Assembly: GCA_964433135.1 (NCBI GenBank)
Contig: CAYSQW010000003.1
Coordinates: 62,001-126,000, forward strand
DNA: 64,000 nucleotides
Source of the DNA: CAYSQW01 sp964433135
GTDB taxonomy: Bacteria > Acidobacteriota > Aminicenantia > Aminicenantales > Aminicenantaceae
Reading direction: 5' to 3'
Both the position numbers and the translations under genes were made by a program. The notes under the pieces are model-generated. The model was not told the DNA's origin. It did no database searches and worked only from the letters and a program-made list of their open reading frames with translations. Shown here in pieces: positions 33,323 to 41,849 of the stretch. How positions within the stretch are numbered: the stretch's first letter is position 1; each line of letters begins with the position of its first letter.

Positions 33323-34150
33323 TTACATCCTTGGATATTCGCCGGATTTGTTTTCGTTTCGCCCTTCCATGTGGAGAGGGATCAGGATCCGTCCCCCGGC
33401 GCGGATGACCTCCACATGAGTCCCGTAGGTTGCGCTTAGAGTATCCGACGTCAGGGTCTTTTCCATCGGGCCGGTCGCGACCAGCCTTCCCTTACGCAGA
33501 AGGATGACGGTGTCGGCCACCGCCGCAGCCGCGTTGGGGTCGTGAGTTGTGAAAAGCATGGTTTTGCCGCCGGACTTGAGATCGAGAAGGATTTTCAATA
33601 TACGCTGGGTGTTGGAAATGTCTAAATGAGACAGCGGTTCATCCAGCAGAAGCAGTGAGGGATCCTGAACAAGTGCCCGGGCGAGGCTGACCAGCTGCTG
33701 CTCGCCTCCGCTGAGAGCTGTTACCCGCCGACCCAGGACGCCCATCAATCCAAGTCGATCGAGCACTTCACGCGCGGCGTGGCGGTCGCTTGCTCCCGGA
33801 GTTTCCAACAGGTCCAGATAGGGGGCTCTTCCCAAAAGGACGTAATCGAGGACATCCAATTCGAAAGACATCGGCTCTTCCTGGGGAACCAACCCGATCA
33901 TCCGGCTCCGCTCACGCCTCGAAAAAGCCGAGATCGGCCGTCCGGCGAGTTCAAGCTTTCCGCCGCTGGCGCTGTTCCAGCCGAGGAGGAGATTGAGAAG
34001 AGTGGTTTTTCCTGATCCGTTGGGTCCCAGCAGCGCGGTGATCGAGCTTTCCCGGATCTTCATGCTGATTCCACGGAGAACTTCAGGCTTCCGCGGCCCA
34101 TAAGAGAACCGGAGGGATTCGGTCGTCAACAGGGCTCTTTCTTTCATCAT
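33323..34150 (-). CDS. ABC transporter ATP-binding protein (FecE/BtuD type)
   Basis: 275 residues. Cytoplasmic motor of a metal-chelate importer. Complete motifs: Walker A LLGPNGSGKTTLLN, Q-loop VPQEEP, ABC signature LSGGEQQLVSLARAL, Walker B LLLLDEPLSHLD and H-loop FTTHDPN. It is the last gene of a three-gene set, 2 nt after the permease. The cargo (iron-siderophore, haem, cobalamin, molybdate or tungstate) cannot be told from the ATPase. Confidence 0.94.
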   Translation of the reverse strand: MMKERALLTTESLRFSYGPRKPEVLRGISMKIRESSITALLGPNGSGKTTLLNLLLGWNSASGGKLELAGRPISAFSRRERSRMIGLVPQEEPMSFELDVLDYVLLGRAPYLDLLETPGASDRHAAREVLDRLGLMGVLGRRVTALSGGEQQLVSLARALVQDPSLLLLDEPLSHLDISNTQRILKILLDLKSGGKTMLFTTHDPNAAAAVADTVILLRKGRLVATGPMEKTLTSDTLSATYGTHVEVIRAGGRILIPLHMEGRNENKSGEYPRM

Positions 34151-34152
34151 GC

Positions 34153-35154
34153 CTATACCTTAAGTCCCCTGCGCAGAAGCAGGATCAAAAATATCGAAGT
34201 TCCAAACAGTGAAGTCAGAATGCCAAGAGGGATTTCGCCCGAAAGCAGAATCCGTGCCAGGTCATCACAGAAAAGAACGAAAAGACCCCCCAACAACATC
34301 GATACGGGGACGCTCCGTTTGGCGTCGGATCCAACCAGACGACGGGCGATGTGAGGGACGATCAATCCCACCCAGGCGATGCTGCCGGCCTTTGAAACGG
34401 CGGCGGCGGTGGCGGCGGCCGCCGCGATCAGCAGGACCAGGCGCTCCCTTCCAGGGGCTACGCCGAGTGAAAAGGATGTCTCATCTCGAAGGGAAAGCAG
34501 GTTGAGACGCCATCGCATAAGCACGATCACCGTAAGGCAGGGAACGACGATCGGAAGCAGGTGCCCGATATCCCTCCAGGTAATTCCCCATAATCCTCCC
34601 AAAAGCCAGAACGTGATGTCGGGGAGTTGGCGTTGGGGATCCGCCAGGTATTTGAGAGCGCCCGTTCCGGCGGAGAACAGGGCGGCGACGGCGATTCCCG
34701 CCAGAATAAGCCGCAGCACCCAATCTGAAAGCGGGAACCTTCGTGCCAGGCTGTAACTGGCCGCCAAACCGATAAAGGCGAAGCCCGCCGCACATCCTTG
34801 TACGGCCATGGTCGATCCGTGAAGGAATACGATTGCCAGCGAAGCTCCGAACGCGGCGCCTTGCGAGACGCCCAGAAAACCGGAATCCACCAGCGGATTT
34901 CGAAATATCATCTGGAAAACCGATCCCGCGGCGGAAAGAACCATACCCAGTAAAAAAGCCGCCAGGATCCGGGGAAAGCGAAGATGAAGGACAAGATTCC
35001 GTGCTAATTCATCCTCCTTGAGAGCGGAGAACGGGGTAAGAAAAAGGCGGGGATAGCGACCCAGAAACAGAGAGAGAGCCAATGCGGCCAGTACGAAGAA
35101 CAATATCCAGAAAATACGGCGTGAAATGCGATTTTTCGGTTTTGCTGAATTCAT
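34153..35154 (-). CDS. FecCD/BtuC-type ABC transporter permease
   Basis: 333 residues from the ATG at 35154. The longer frame to 35280 would overlap the binding-protein gene by over 100 nt and adds a non-membrane tail. About ten membrane helices are present. Family motifs: RFPRILAAFLLGMVLSAAGSV at the N-terminal helix 2, FLGVSQGAAFGASLAI, GSIAWVGLIVPHIARRLVG, and a C-terminal GEIPLGILTSLFGTSIFL, all typical of FecCD. It forms the homodimeric channel with the ATPase. Usually such importers use two permeases or a homodimer; only one is encoded, so a homodimer is expected. Confidence 0.94.
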   Translation of the reverse strand: MNSAKPKNRISRRIFWILFFVLAALALSLFLGRYPRLFLTPFSALKEDELARNLVLHLRFPRILAAFLLGMVLSAAGSVFQMIFRNPLVDSGFLGVSQGAAFGASLAIVFLHGSTMAVQGCAAGFAFIGLAASYSLARRFPLSDWVLRLILAGIAVAALFSAGTGALKYLADPQRQLPDITFWLLGGLWGITWRDIGHLLPIVVPCLTVIVLMRWRLNLLSLRDETSFSLGVAPGRERLVLLIAAAAATAAAVSKAGSIAWVGLIVPHIARRLVGSDAKRSVPVSMLLGGLFVLFCDDLARILLSGEIPLGILTSLFGTSIFLILLLRRGLKV

Positions 35155-35162
35155 GCGTTTTT

Positions 35163-36248
35163 TTAAATCAAGCCTGGCGTTAACTTTGGCAGGATAAAGG
35201 AGGCGACGGCTTCGGATTCCATTCCATACAGAGTATGGAAGTAGGCCTGGATCTCTTTCTCGAGAGAATGATCCGCCCATTTATCGGGATACAACCGATG
35301 AACCATCCATACCATCCCCAGAATCCAGCGCGGATCCGGATTGTCCCAGCCGTACAGATCCGCGGGGAAGGGATGGATGTGGTCGTTTTTCACCGCTCGG
35401 AGTCCCGCCCACTGCGGATCGTCGCACAAGCTTTGAATGACAAAAGGGGGATCCATGTCGTGAGGGATGATAACGAAGATCCGATCGGGATCCCAGGAAG
35501 CGATCTGTTCGAGATTGACGATGGTCCAGGCGCCGGACTGCTGGGCCGTGTTTCCCCAGACGGGAATTCCGCCTGTCGTCCTGACTTGAATGGCCTGCAT
35601 CCAGTTCCATCCCGGAACATTGACGGCGGCGCTTCCTCCCCGCTGGTTGTATTTGACCACCAGAACCGTATCTCGCTCGTCCGTCGGGATCGTTTTCACG
35701 ATTTTGCGGATGTTTTCCAGCCTTTGGGTGTAGTATCGGATCACTTTTTCGGCCCGCTTTTCACTTTCGAGTATCCGGCCAAGCCGATGGATATCCCTAA
35801 AGAAGGCGGCGGGTGTTTCCAGATTCAGGTATACGAGGGGAATGCCGATGCGGCTCAGCGATACGTCCAGGTTTCCGGAAACGGTGCCTTTGGCCAATAC
35901 AAGATCCGGGCGGAGTGTGGCGATCTGTTCCGGTCCGGAATGCGGCGCCAAAAAGATTTTGCTGTCGAATCCGGGATCGATGAGAGGGAGAAATTCACTG
36001 GCGACACGACCGCGTTTTTCCGTTCCGATCAGCCGTTCACGGCCTCTAGGAAACATATAGAGGGTGTGCAGCAGGATGTAGAATCCCTGCCCGACGACGG
36101 CGATCCTGTGAGGCGGTTTTGAAATCAGAACCCGGCGTCCGGCGGCGTCTGTAATCGTTATAGGTGGATTGAGGTCTTCCGATATGGAGGAGGTGTGCAT
36201 CATGAATAGAAGAATGAAGGCTGTAAACAGAACACGGATAACCCGCAT
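35163..36248 (-). CDS. Periplasmic substrate-binding protein of a metal-chelate ABC importer
   Basis: 361 residues with a signal peptide (residues 1-23). It has the TroA/BtuF-like bilobal fold: an N-terminal lobe with ITITDAAGRRVLISKPPHRI, LRPDLVLAKG and the long linking helix near 150-190. The C-terminal lobe contains WTIVNLEQIASWDPDRIFVI. Residues VPGWNWMQAIQ and WGNTAQQSGAW line the region of the ligand cleft. Similar proteins bind ferric chelates, cobalamin or, in MolBCA-type systems, molybdate/tungstate. The aldehyde oxidoreductase at 55167 makes tungsten worth testing, but nothing in this gene proves it. AGGAG precedes the ATG at 36248. Confidence 0.88.
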   Translation of the reverse strand: MRVIRVLFTAFILLFMMHTSSISEDLNPPITITDAAGRRVLISKPPHRIAVVGQGFYILLHTLYMFPRGRERLIGTEKRGRVASEFLPLIDPGFDSKIFLAPHSGPEQIATLRPDLVLAKGTVSGNLDVSLSRIGIPLVYLNLETPAAFFRDIHRLGRILESEKRAEKVIRYYTQRLENIRKIVKTIPTDERDTVLVVKYNQRGGSAAVNVPGWNWMQAIQVRTTGGIPVWGNTAQQSGAWTIVNLEQIASWDPDRIFVIIPHDMDPPFVIQSLCDDPQWAGLRAVKNDHIHPFPADLYGWDNPDPRWILGMVWMVHRLYPDKWADHSLEKEIQAYFHTLYGMESEAVASFILPKLTPGLI

Positions 36249-36348
36249 GTCCGTCTCCTTTCAATTGTTCCGAACGGTCGGCGGATCGCGGCCGGGCTCG
36301 ACGCCACCGTTGTACCCCGCTGGAAATGTGAATATAAAATGAAAATGT

Positions 36349-36377
36349 ATTATATCATGGGAAATCACTCAATCCAA
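36349..36377 (-). promoter_or_regulatory. Promoter of the ABC importer operon
   Basis: Minus-strand TTGGAT (36372-36377), 17 nt, perfect TATAAT (36349-36354). The implied leader is about 90 nt and contains a hairpin (CGGTGGCG with CGCC-GACCG around 36270-36305). Confidence 0.48.
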
Positions 36378-36428
36378 TCAACTTGAGGACGAGATTCCCG
36401 GTCCCCGTGGATACCTTCCGATTAACGG

Positions 36429-36458
36429 TTGACAGCGGTTCAGAGGAGTCGTTATTAT
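36429..36458 (+). promoter_or_regulatory. Promoter of the duplicated CQLGxF protein gene
   Basis: TTGACA (36429-36434), 18 nt, TATTAT (36453-36458), 63 nt before the ATG at 36522. Confidence 0.65.
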
Positions 36459-36521
36459 TTCAGTGGCCCGCAGGCGACATTGTGAGAAATCGTATGCGGC
36501 ATTATTTTGGAGGTGTGAGAG

Positions 36522-36956
36522 ATGGCTCTTGAAGACAAGAAAGTTCCGAATGATATTGATATCGGCGATGAATTGACGGCGGCGATAAACGCGGGTTTGA
36601 AGGAAGGGAAACTGCCCTGTGAAACGGCTTTTGCCATCGCTTCCAGGCAAGGCGTCACTCCCCTGGAGGTGGGTCGCGCGGCCGATGTGCTTGATATTCA
36701 TTTGACGGGATGCCAGTTGGGACTCTTCGGCTATCCCGGGCATGCTAAGGGTTGGGAGGCTGCCGGCACGAATAGGATGCCCGTTCCCGGGGGACTCGAG
36801 GAAGCGATCCGGGTATCTCTGGATGACGACGGCACTTTCTCCTGTACTTCCGCCTGGAAGCTGGCCGGGAAATTTCAGGTGCCTCGTATACAGGTGGGTT
36901 TTCTGGCGGACCGAATGAAATTGACCATCAGAAAATGCCAGCTTGGCGCGTTTTGA
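36522..36956 (+). CDS. Small cytoplasmic protein with a duplicated CQLGxF cysteine module
   Basis: 144 residues, no signal peptide; start ATG has GGAGGTG upstream. Two halves align by eye: residues about 33-70 (CETAFAIASRQGV ... VGRAADVLDIHLTGCQLGLF) and 107-144 (CTSAWKLAGKFQV ... VGFLADRMKLTIRKCQLGAF). Each half has a leading Cys, an A-x2-(I/L)-A helix, V-G-x2-A-D, and ends with CQLGxF. The spacing of helices suggests two helix-turn-helix-like units, each with a Cys pair, which could bind a metal or form a redox sensor. It diverges from a metal-chelate importer operon. I do not recognise a named family. Confidence 0.8.
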   Translation: MALEDKKVPNDIDIGDELTAAINAGLKEGKLPCETAFAIASRQGVTPLEVGRAADVLDIHLTGCQLGLFGYPGHAKGWEAAGTNRMPVPGGLEEAIRVSLDDDGTFSCTSAWKLAGKFQVPRIQVGFLADRMKLTIRKCQLGAF

Positions 36957-37047
36957 TCTCCGCTCGGGCGCCGTGGATATACAACGAGAATAAAAAAAAA
37001 TCCTTGCGTTGTTGCTTGATCTCATCTCGGTATATTATATATTAGGT

Positions 37048-37113
37048 GGAGGAGGAATGATTTTTCTTCCTCCGACGTCCCCTGTCACTGATAGGAGTCC
37101 GTTCCTTCGGTGA
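37048..37113 (+). promoter_or_regulatory. Hairpin-sequestered short reading frame upstream of the peptidase genes
   Basis: A strong GGAGGAGG ribosome binding site precedes an ATG at 37057 that opens an 18-codon frame ending at TGA 37111-37113. The binding site and ATG lie in a 10-bp stem (GGAGGAGGAA 37048-37057 with TTCTTCCTCC 37064-37073, one G-U pair). It looks like a regulated leader or an unusually short gene. Confidence 0.4.
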
Positions 37114-37209
37114 AAGCGGAAGCTGCAATTGCCCCGAAATGAGGGATGGCGGATTCTCGAACATGCCGCAATCGATGGAGTGTCATCACATGATTCAAAG
37201 GAGTTGTCT

Positions 37210-38589
37210 ATGCGTCTGAAACAATGGTTTGTGCTGATCCTAAGTGTTTTTCTTTTCGTCGGAAACGTCTGGTGTACACCCCTTGATCTGGTCGCTTTCG
37301 ATAAGGCCGAGTTCAAAGCGCGCCGCGCGCGCCTGATGGAGTTGATTCCGGATGGAGTCGCCGTTATTCTGGGTGCGGAAGAAGCGCAGCCGTACGAACG
37401 GTTCTTCCAGAATAATGATTTTATGTACTTTGTCGGCCTGGAACAACCGGATGCTGCTTTGATCATAGACGGGATAAAAAAGGAGGCCCTGCTTTTCCTC
37501 CCCGCCGTTTCTCCGGAACGCCGTTTCCCGCGCATGGTGCCCGGGGAAAAAGCCGTTGACATCACGGGTATTGCCAAGATCCTTCCCCTCACGCGGTTTA
37601 CATCCACGCTGCTTGCCTACCAGACGGAAGTGGAAAACCTATATACGCCTTTCCAGCCTCAGGAAAAACTCACGCACTGCGGCCGTAACAATACACTCTA
37701 TTTCATGAATCGCACGCTGGATCCATGGGATGGACGGCCTTCCCGGGAGATGAACTTCATCCGTTTGATCCGGGAGCGATTTCCGAACTTCAGGATCAAG
37801 GATCTGAGTCCTCATATCGCCGGCCTTCGAATGATCAAAACGCCTGCCGAGATCGCCTTGATGCGGGAGGCGGGGCGGATTTCCAGCTTGGCGCATATCG
37901 AGATACTCAAAGCCGCTAAACCGGGGATGTATGAGTGGGAACTGGCCGCGCTTTATGAATATTCCGTCAAAAGGCTGGGATGCGCCGGGCATGCCTATTC
38001 GCCGATCGTGGCTTCCGGTCCGAGCATTTTTTACAGTGGGTATTCAGAGAATTGCCGCCGAATAAAAGACGGAGACATGGTGCTTGTGGATATGGGTGGG
38101 GATTACAAATATTATGATATCGATATCTCATTGGCGTTTCCGATAAACGGAAAGTTTTCAAAGCGACAGCGGGAATTGAATAAGATCGTTTTGGCCGTCC
38201 GCAATGCCATGCAGAAGGTTTTCCGTCCGGGGATTCGCAGCATAGATATGCGTGATGAAGTGGCGGCTCTGGTGGCGGAACAGGGAATCGATGTGGACAA
38301 GGAGCAGGTGGCGCGCATTTGGGCGGATCACTGGATCGGGATGGCGGTACATGACGACGGTCCCTCTTCCCGGACAACGGTGTTGAGACCGGGTATGGTT
38401 ATTGCCTGCGATCCCTCCATCCGGTTGAAGGACGAAGGAACCGGAAACAAGATCGAGGATACCGTGCTGATCACCGAAAACGGATGTGAGAACCTGACGC
38501 CGCTCGTTCCGCGGAGCATTGAGGAGATCGAAAGGATTATGGCCGAACCCGGCATCACGGATTGGTTCCGAACCCGGGAGAAAAAATAG
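37210..38589 (+). CDS. Exported M24 family peptidase (Xaa-Pro aminopeptidase-like)
   Basis: 459 residues from the ATG at 37210, set by AAGGAG 7 nt upstream. A signal peptide (RLKQW, hydrophobic core, NVWCTP) indicates export. An aminopeptidase-P N-terminal domain is followed by the pita-bread domain. Metal-site residues are Asp294 (VDMGGD), Asp305 (DIDIS), His374 (DHWIG) and Glu416 (KIED). The position normally held by a Glu in the (I/T)EPG motif is Asp401 (ACDPS). Such enzymes remove an N-terminal residue before proline. Activity with the Asp substitution is uncertain. It heads a run of four exported peptidases. Confidence 0.9.
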   Translation: MRLKQWFVLILSVFLFVGNVWCTPLDLVAFDKAEFKARRARLMELIPDGVAVILGAEEAQPYERFFQNNDFMYFVGLEQPDAALIIDGIKKEALLFLPAVSPERRFPRMVPGEKAVDITGIAKILPLTRFTSTLLAYQTEVENLYTPFQPQEKLTHCGRNNTLYFMNRTLDPWDGRPSREMNFIRLIRERFPNFRIKDLSPHIAGLRMIKTPAEIALMREAGRISSLAHIEILKAAKPGMYEWELAALYEYSVKRLGCAGHAYSPIVASGPSIFYSGYSENCRRIKDGDMVLVDMGGDYKYYDIDISLAFPINGKFSKRQRELNKIVLAVRNAMQKVFRPGIRSIDMRDEVAALVAEQGIDVDKEQVARIWADHWIGMAVHDDGPSSRTTVLRPGMVIACDPSIRLKDEGTGNKIEDTVLITENGCENLTPLVPRSIEEIERIMAEPGITDWFRTREKK

Positions 38590-38613
38590 AACATGATGAA
38601 TGGAGGAGTGAAG

Positions 38614-40035
38614 ATGAAGATAATAAGAGTTGCATCCATTGTTACGATGTTGTTGATGGGGATCGGCTGCTCGGGCAATGTTCAGGATTCCTCGTCCCCG
38701 TATGTGGAAGAGCTGTCCGACGGTTCCATCGAGCTTTTCGACGGTCGGCTCATTCCCCCCATGCCGGAGCTGCTGGGCGTTCGCGCGCAGTATGATTTGA
38801 GAAATCAATGGCTTGTGAAAAAACATGAAATGCTGCTTCCCATGATGCGTCGACACGGTATCGAAATGTGGCTCGTGGTCAACGAGGAGTTTCATGATGA
38901 TCCGGTTACGGAATATATCGCTCCCGACCGTTGTTATGTCGGGCGCCGGGAGGTTCATGCTTTTGTCGATGCCGGGAGCGAGGGGCTTAAACGGTTTTCC
39001 GATTTGCGGAGGCCGACGGCTGACTACAAAATATTCTTCGAACCCATGCCGGGTCCGCGCAACGCCCGGGGATTTCAAGATACGGCCGTCGGCTTGAAGG
39101 CGATATACGCCGCTTACGATCCCAAAACCATCGCCTTGAACATGGGGGGGCGTCGAGGGCAGGCCAATGGGCTTACGGTCAACAGCTATCGCTTCCTCGT
39201 GAAAACTCTTGGTAAAGCGGCGGAAAAGCGCTTCGTTTCGGCGGAGCCGCTTATCGAGGAATATTTCGACACCCGTCTTCCCGAAGAGTGGACGCATTAC
39301 CAACAGCTGGTTCTGGCAACCGATGTTTTGGCCCAGCGGGCGCTGTCGAATGTCGTGATCACGCCGGGTGAGACGACGGCCAATGATGTGAAGTGGTGGT
39401 GGTATCAGCAGATCGCATCGCTGGAAACGGGATCCGAGCCCTGGTTTACGATCCATTTCGCCATCCAGCATTATGATGAGGAAAAAGGAGAGGCCACTCC
39501 CTGGAAGGATCCCTGTCCGGATGCGGCGGTTTTTCAGCCCGGAGATGTCATCCATATGGACTGTGGATTCAATTACCTGGGATTCGCGAGCGACTGGCAG
39601 AAGGTGGCGTATATCCTCAAAGAGGGGGAAGAAGATGCGCCTGAGGGACTTAAGGTCGCCTTGAAAAATGCGAATCTCACCCAGGAAGCTCTGTGCTCGG
39701 CTTGCCGGCCGGGGATGACCGGCTATGAAGCCGCGGTGGCCGCGGTTAAAAAAATTGAGGGAGTGGATTTCATGCCGGATATCTATTCTCATCCGATCGG
39801 TTACCAGGGACACGGGATGGGGCCCAGCATCAATGCCCGGCAAATGACACCGCGCGAGGACGAACTGGTTCTCAGGCTGGGTGGATACCGCTCCATCGAG
39901 TTGGCCGCAACGACGCATGTCCCGGAATGGGGAGGAGCTCCGCTGCGCGTTCCCATGGAGGATGACGCCTACTTGGCTGAGGATGGATACCATTGGTTTC
40001 GGCCGCCTCAGACAAGCTGGTACCTGATCCATTAG
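38614..40035 (+). CDS. M24 family peptidase, predicted lipoprotein
   Basis: 473 residues from the ATG at 38614, chosen for GGAGGAG just upstream; an in-frame ATG at 38593 lacks it. The N-terminus has a lipobox-type end (LLMGIGCSGN), so the product is likely lipid-anchored in the envelope. The catalytic half shows the metal ligands: IHMDCGFNYLGFASDWQ (two Asp), GYQGHGMGPS (His), YRSIELAATTH (Glu) and VPMEDDAYL (Glu). All five are conserved, unlike in the preceding paralogue. It lies 24 nt after that gene and probably shares its transcript. Confidence 0.9.
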   Translation: MKIIRVASIVTMLLMGIGCSGNVQDSSSPYVEELSDGSIELFDGRLIPPMPELLGVRAQYDLRNQWLVKKHEMLLPMMRRHGIEMWLVVNEEFHDDPVTEYIAPDRCYVGRREVHAFVDAGSEGLKRFSDLRRPTADYKIFFEPMPGPRNARGFQDTAVGLKAIYAAYDPKTIALNMGGRRGQANGLTVNSYRFLVKTLGKAAEKRFVSAEPLIEEYFDTRLPEEWTHYQQLVLATDVLAQRALSNVVITPGETTANDVKWWWYQQIASLETGSEPWFTIHFAIQHYDEEKGEATPWKDPCPDAAVFQPGDVIHMDCGFNYLGFASDWQKVAYILKEGEEDAPEGLKVALKNANLTQEALCSACRPGMTGYEAAVAAVKKIEGVDFMPDIYSHPIGYQGHGMGPSINARQMTPREDELVLRLGGYRSIELAATTHVPEWGGAPLRVPMEDDAYLAEDGYHWFRPPQTSWYLIH

Positions 40036-40045
40036 GAGAAATGTA

Positions 40046-41722
40046 ATGGCGGATATCAAATCAAAGCGGAACGATGGCAGACGGCGTGCGTACCGCGGAT
40101 GTTTTTCGGTGGGAGCGGTTATGATGATACTGTTCTTCTGCGTGAGCTGCCGATCGGATGGAAGGAAGGATGCGGTTGAGGATGCGGTGCGGGAGATCTC
40201 TCCGCGTCTGCTGAAAAGCCATGTCCGATTTCTGGCCCACGACCTTTTAGGCGGCCGTGGAACCGGCGATATCGGATTCGAGTTGGGGCGCGAGTATGTG
40301 GCGGCCCAGTTCGAGCGCATCGGTTTGTCTTTTTCCACCGAAGATTCCTATTATCAAGAGGTGCCGCTGCTGGAAGCTGAAGCGGACACGGGCAGCCGGC
40401 TGCGGATCGGCAGGATAACGATCCGGGAACCGGATGCCCATTTTATGCCGGATTGGAATCAACAGGGTTCTTTCTCCGGGGAAGCCGTATTCGTAGGATA
40501 TGGATTGGCCACCCATGGAAGGAATGATTACGGGGATTTGGATGTCAAGGACAGGGCCGTCTTCATGTTGGCTGGGGCGCCTCCTGAGTGGCTTAAGGAC
40601 AGAGAAAGAGCCCGGGCGGCCGCAGCCAAGACGGAGATCGCTCTGCGAAAAGGCGCGGCGGTCGTCATCGAAATGCATCCCCCCTCCCCGACGACGCAGG
40701 CAATGCAGGAGAGGAGAAGCGCTCCATTCAGGCATGTCTTTGCGCTGGCCGATGGAACCACGCCGAGGCTCCGTCCTCATGTACGTATCGAAGATCGGGC
40801 TTCGGCCCGTTTGTTTTCGGAGTGGGGATTTGAGGGTCTCCGTGACGGCGGGATTGCGGATACATGGAAACCACGGTCGGTCGGGTCGGTTGAGATAATC
40901 CGGAAACATGCCGTTAAATCCGTGCTGACGTGGAATATTATCGGTGTGATCGAAGGATCGGATCCTGAACTCAAGGAAGAATCCGTGGTGTTTACGGCTC
41001 ATCTCGACCACCTGGGGATCACCGCTCCCGACGCCGATGGAGACTCCATCTGCAACGGCGCTCACGACAATGCCCTGGGAGTGGCCAAACTGCTGGGTGC
41101 GGCAGAAGCCATGGCGCGTCTGCATCCTTCCCGTTCCGTGGTGTTCGCGGTCCTGGGAGCGGAAGAGAAAGGGCTTCTGGGCTCCTGGCATTACGTGCGC
41201 CATCCGGTTTATCCCATCGAGAGAACAGTGGCGAACATCAACCAGGACGGAGGACGCGAGGGGATCGCTACCGAGGACGTGATCCTGAATGCGGTGGACG
41301 TTTCTCAGCTTGAAGATGTTTGTCTTGAGGTTATGCGGAATCACGGTGTCGGCGTGATGGAATTTGACCGTGCCGCCAGCAGCCCGGTCGGATTTTCTTC
41401 GGATCATTTTCCGTTTCTGCTGGCCGGCATTCCGGCCGTTGATTTAAAACCGGGTCACACCATCCAAGGGGATTGGGAGATCGGATTAGCGGATCGCTTG
41501 AAGTATTACCGGATCTGGCGGCATAAACCTGCGGATAATTTCGATGCGAAGACGTTCACCATGGAATCCGCGGCCGAGATGGCCAAGCGTTCCGTATGGA
41601 TCGCCTGGCATCTCACACAGGCTGCCGAGCGTCCGGGAATGAAAAGGGATAACATGATGTGGCGATCCCGCCACCGGCCGGAACATCCCTATTACTTTGG
41701 AAAAAGCAGGGAGTTTGATTGA
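40046..41722 (+). CDS. M28 family metallopeptidase with PA domain, predicted lipoprotein
   Basis: 558 residues. The N-terminus has a basic segment, a hydrophobic stretch, and a lipobox (LFFCVSCRSDG). A PA-like insertion spans roughly residues 130-290. The M28 zinc core includes FTAHLDHLG (His), GAHDNALGVA (bridging Asp), GAEEKGLLGS (Glu pair), NINQDGG (Asp) and SSDHFPF (His). M28 enzymes cut N-terminal amino acids or glutamyl peptides. It starts 10 nt after the previous gene with AGGAG upstream. Confidence 0.92.
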   Translation: MADIKSKRNDGRRRAYRGCFSVGAVMMILFFCVSCRSDGRKDAVEDAVREISPRLLKSHVRFLAHDLLGGRGTGDIGFELGREYVAAQFERIGLSFSTEDSYYQEVPLLEAEADTGSRLRIGRITIREPDAHFMPDWNQQGSFSGEAVFVGYGLATHGRNDYGDLDVKDRAVFMLAGAPPEWLKDRERARAAAAKTEIALRKGAAVVIEMHPPSPTTQAMQERRSAPFRHVFALADGTTPRLRPHVRIEDRASARLFSEWGFEGLRDGGIADTWKPRSVGSVEIIRKHAVKSVLTWNIIGVIEGSDPELKEESVVFTAHLDHLGITAPDADGDSICNGAHDNALGVAKLLGAAEAMARLHPSRSVVFAVLGAEEKGLLGSWHYVRHPVYPIERTVANINQDGGREGIATEDVILNAVDVSQLEDVCLEVMRNHGVGVMEFDRAASSPVGFSSDHFPFLLAGIPAVDLKPGHTIQGDWEIGLADRLKYYRIWRHKPADNFDAKTFTMESAAEMAKRSVWIAWHLTQAAERPGMKRDNMMWRSRHRPEHPYYFGKSREFD

Positions 41723-41813
41723 TAACGAATAAACCTCCTCCGGGGTCGATTTATGCCCAGCGGATGATTTCTCGATCCCGAGCCGGCCCAAGCGGCTTTT
41801 GCGGGGAGGAGTT

Positions 41814-41840
41814 ATGAAGATTTTGACGTTCGATTTCTAA
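41814..41840 (+). CDS. Possible 8-residue leader peptide
   Basis: An ATG at 41814 with a GGGGAGGAG ribosome binding site opens a frame of eight codons (MKILTFDF) ending in TAA at 41838-41840. That stop abuts the ribosome binding site of the M14 gene, a layout that suits translational coupling. It could be chance. Confidence 0.3.
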   Translation: MKILTFDF

Positions 41841-41849
41841 GGAGGGATG

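Noticed and set aside
36249..36345. Cobalamin-type riboswitch in the leader of the ABC importer
   Set aside because: The implied leader of about 90 nt is too short and I could not find the conserved cobalamin box; only a bulged hairpin is seen.
38158..40338. 726-codon minus-strand frame
   Set aside because: Antisense to two M24 peptidase genes whose metal-site residues are intact; the minus translation has no recognisable domain.
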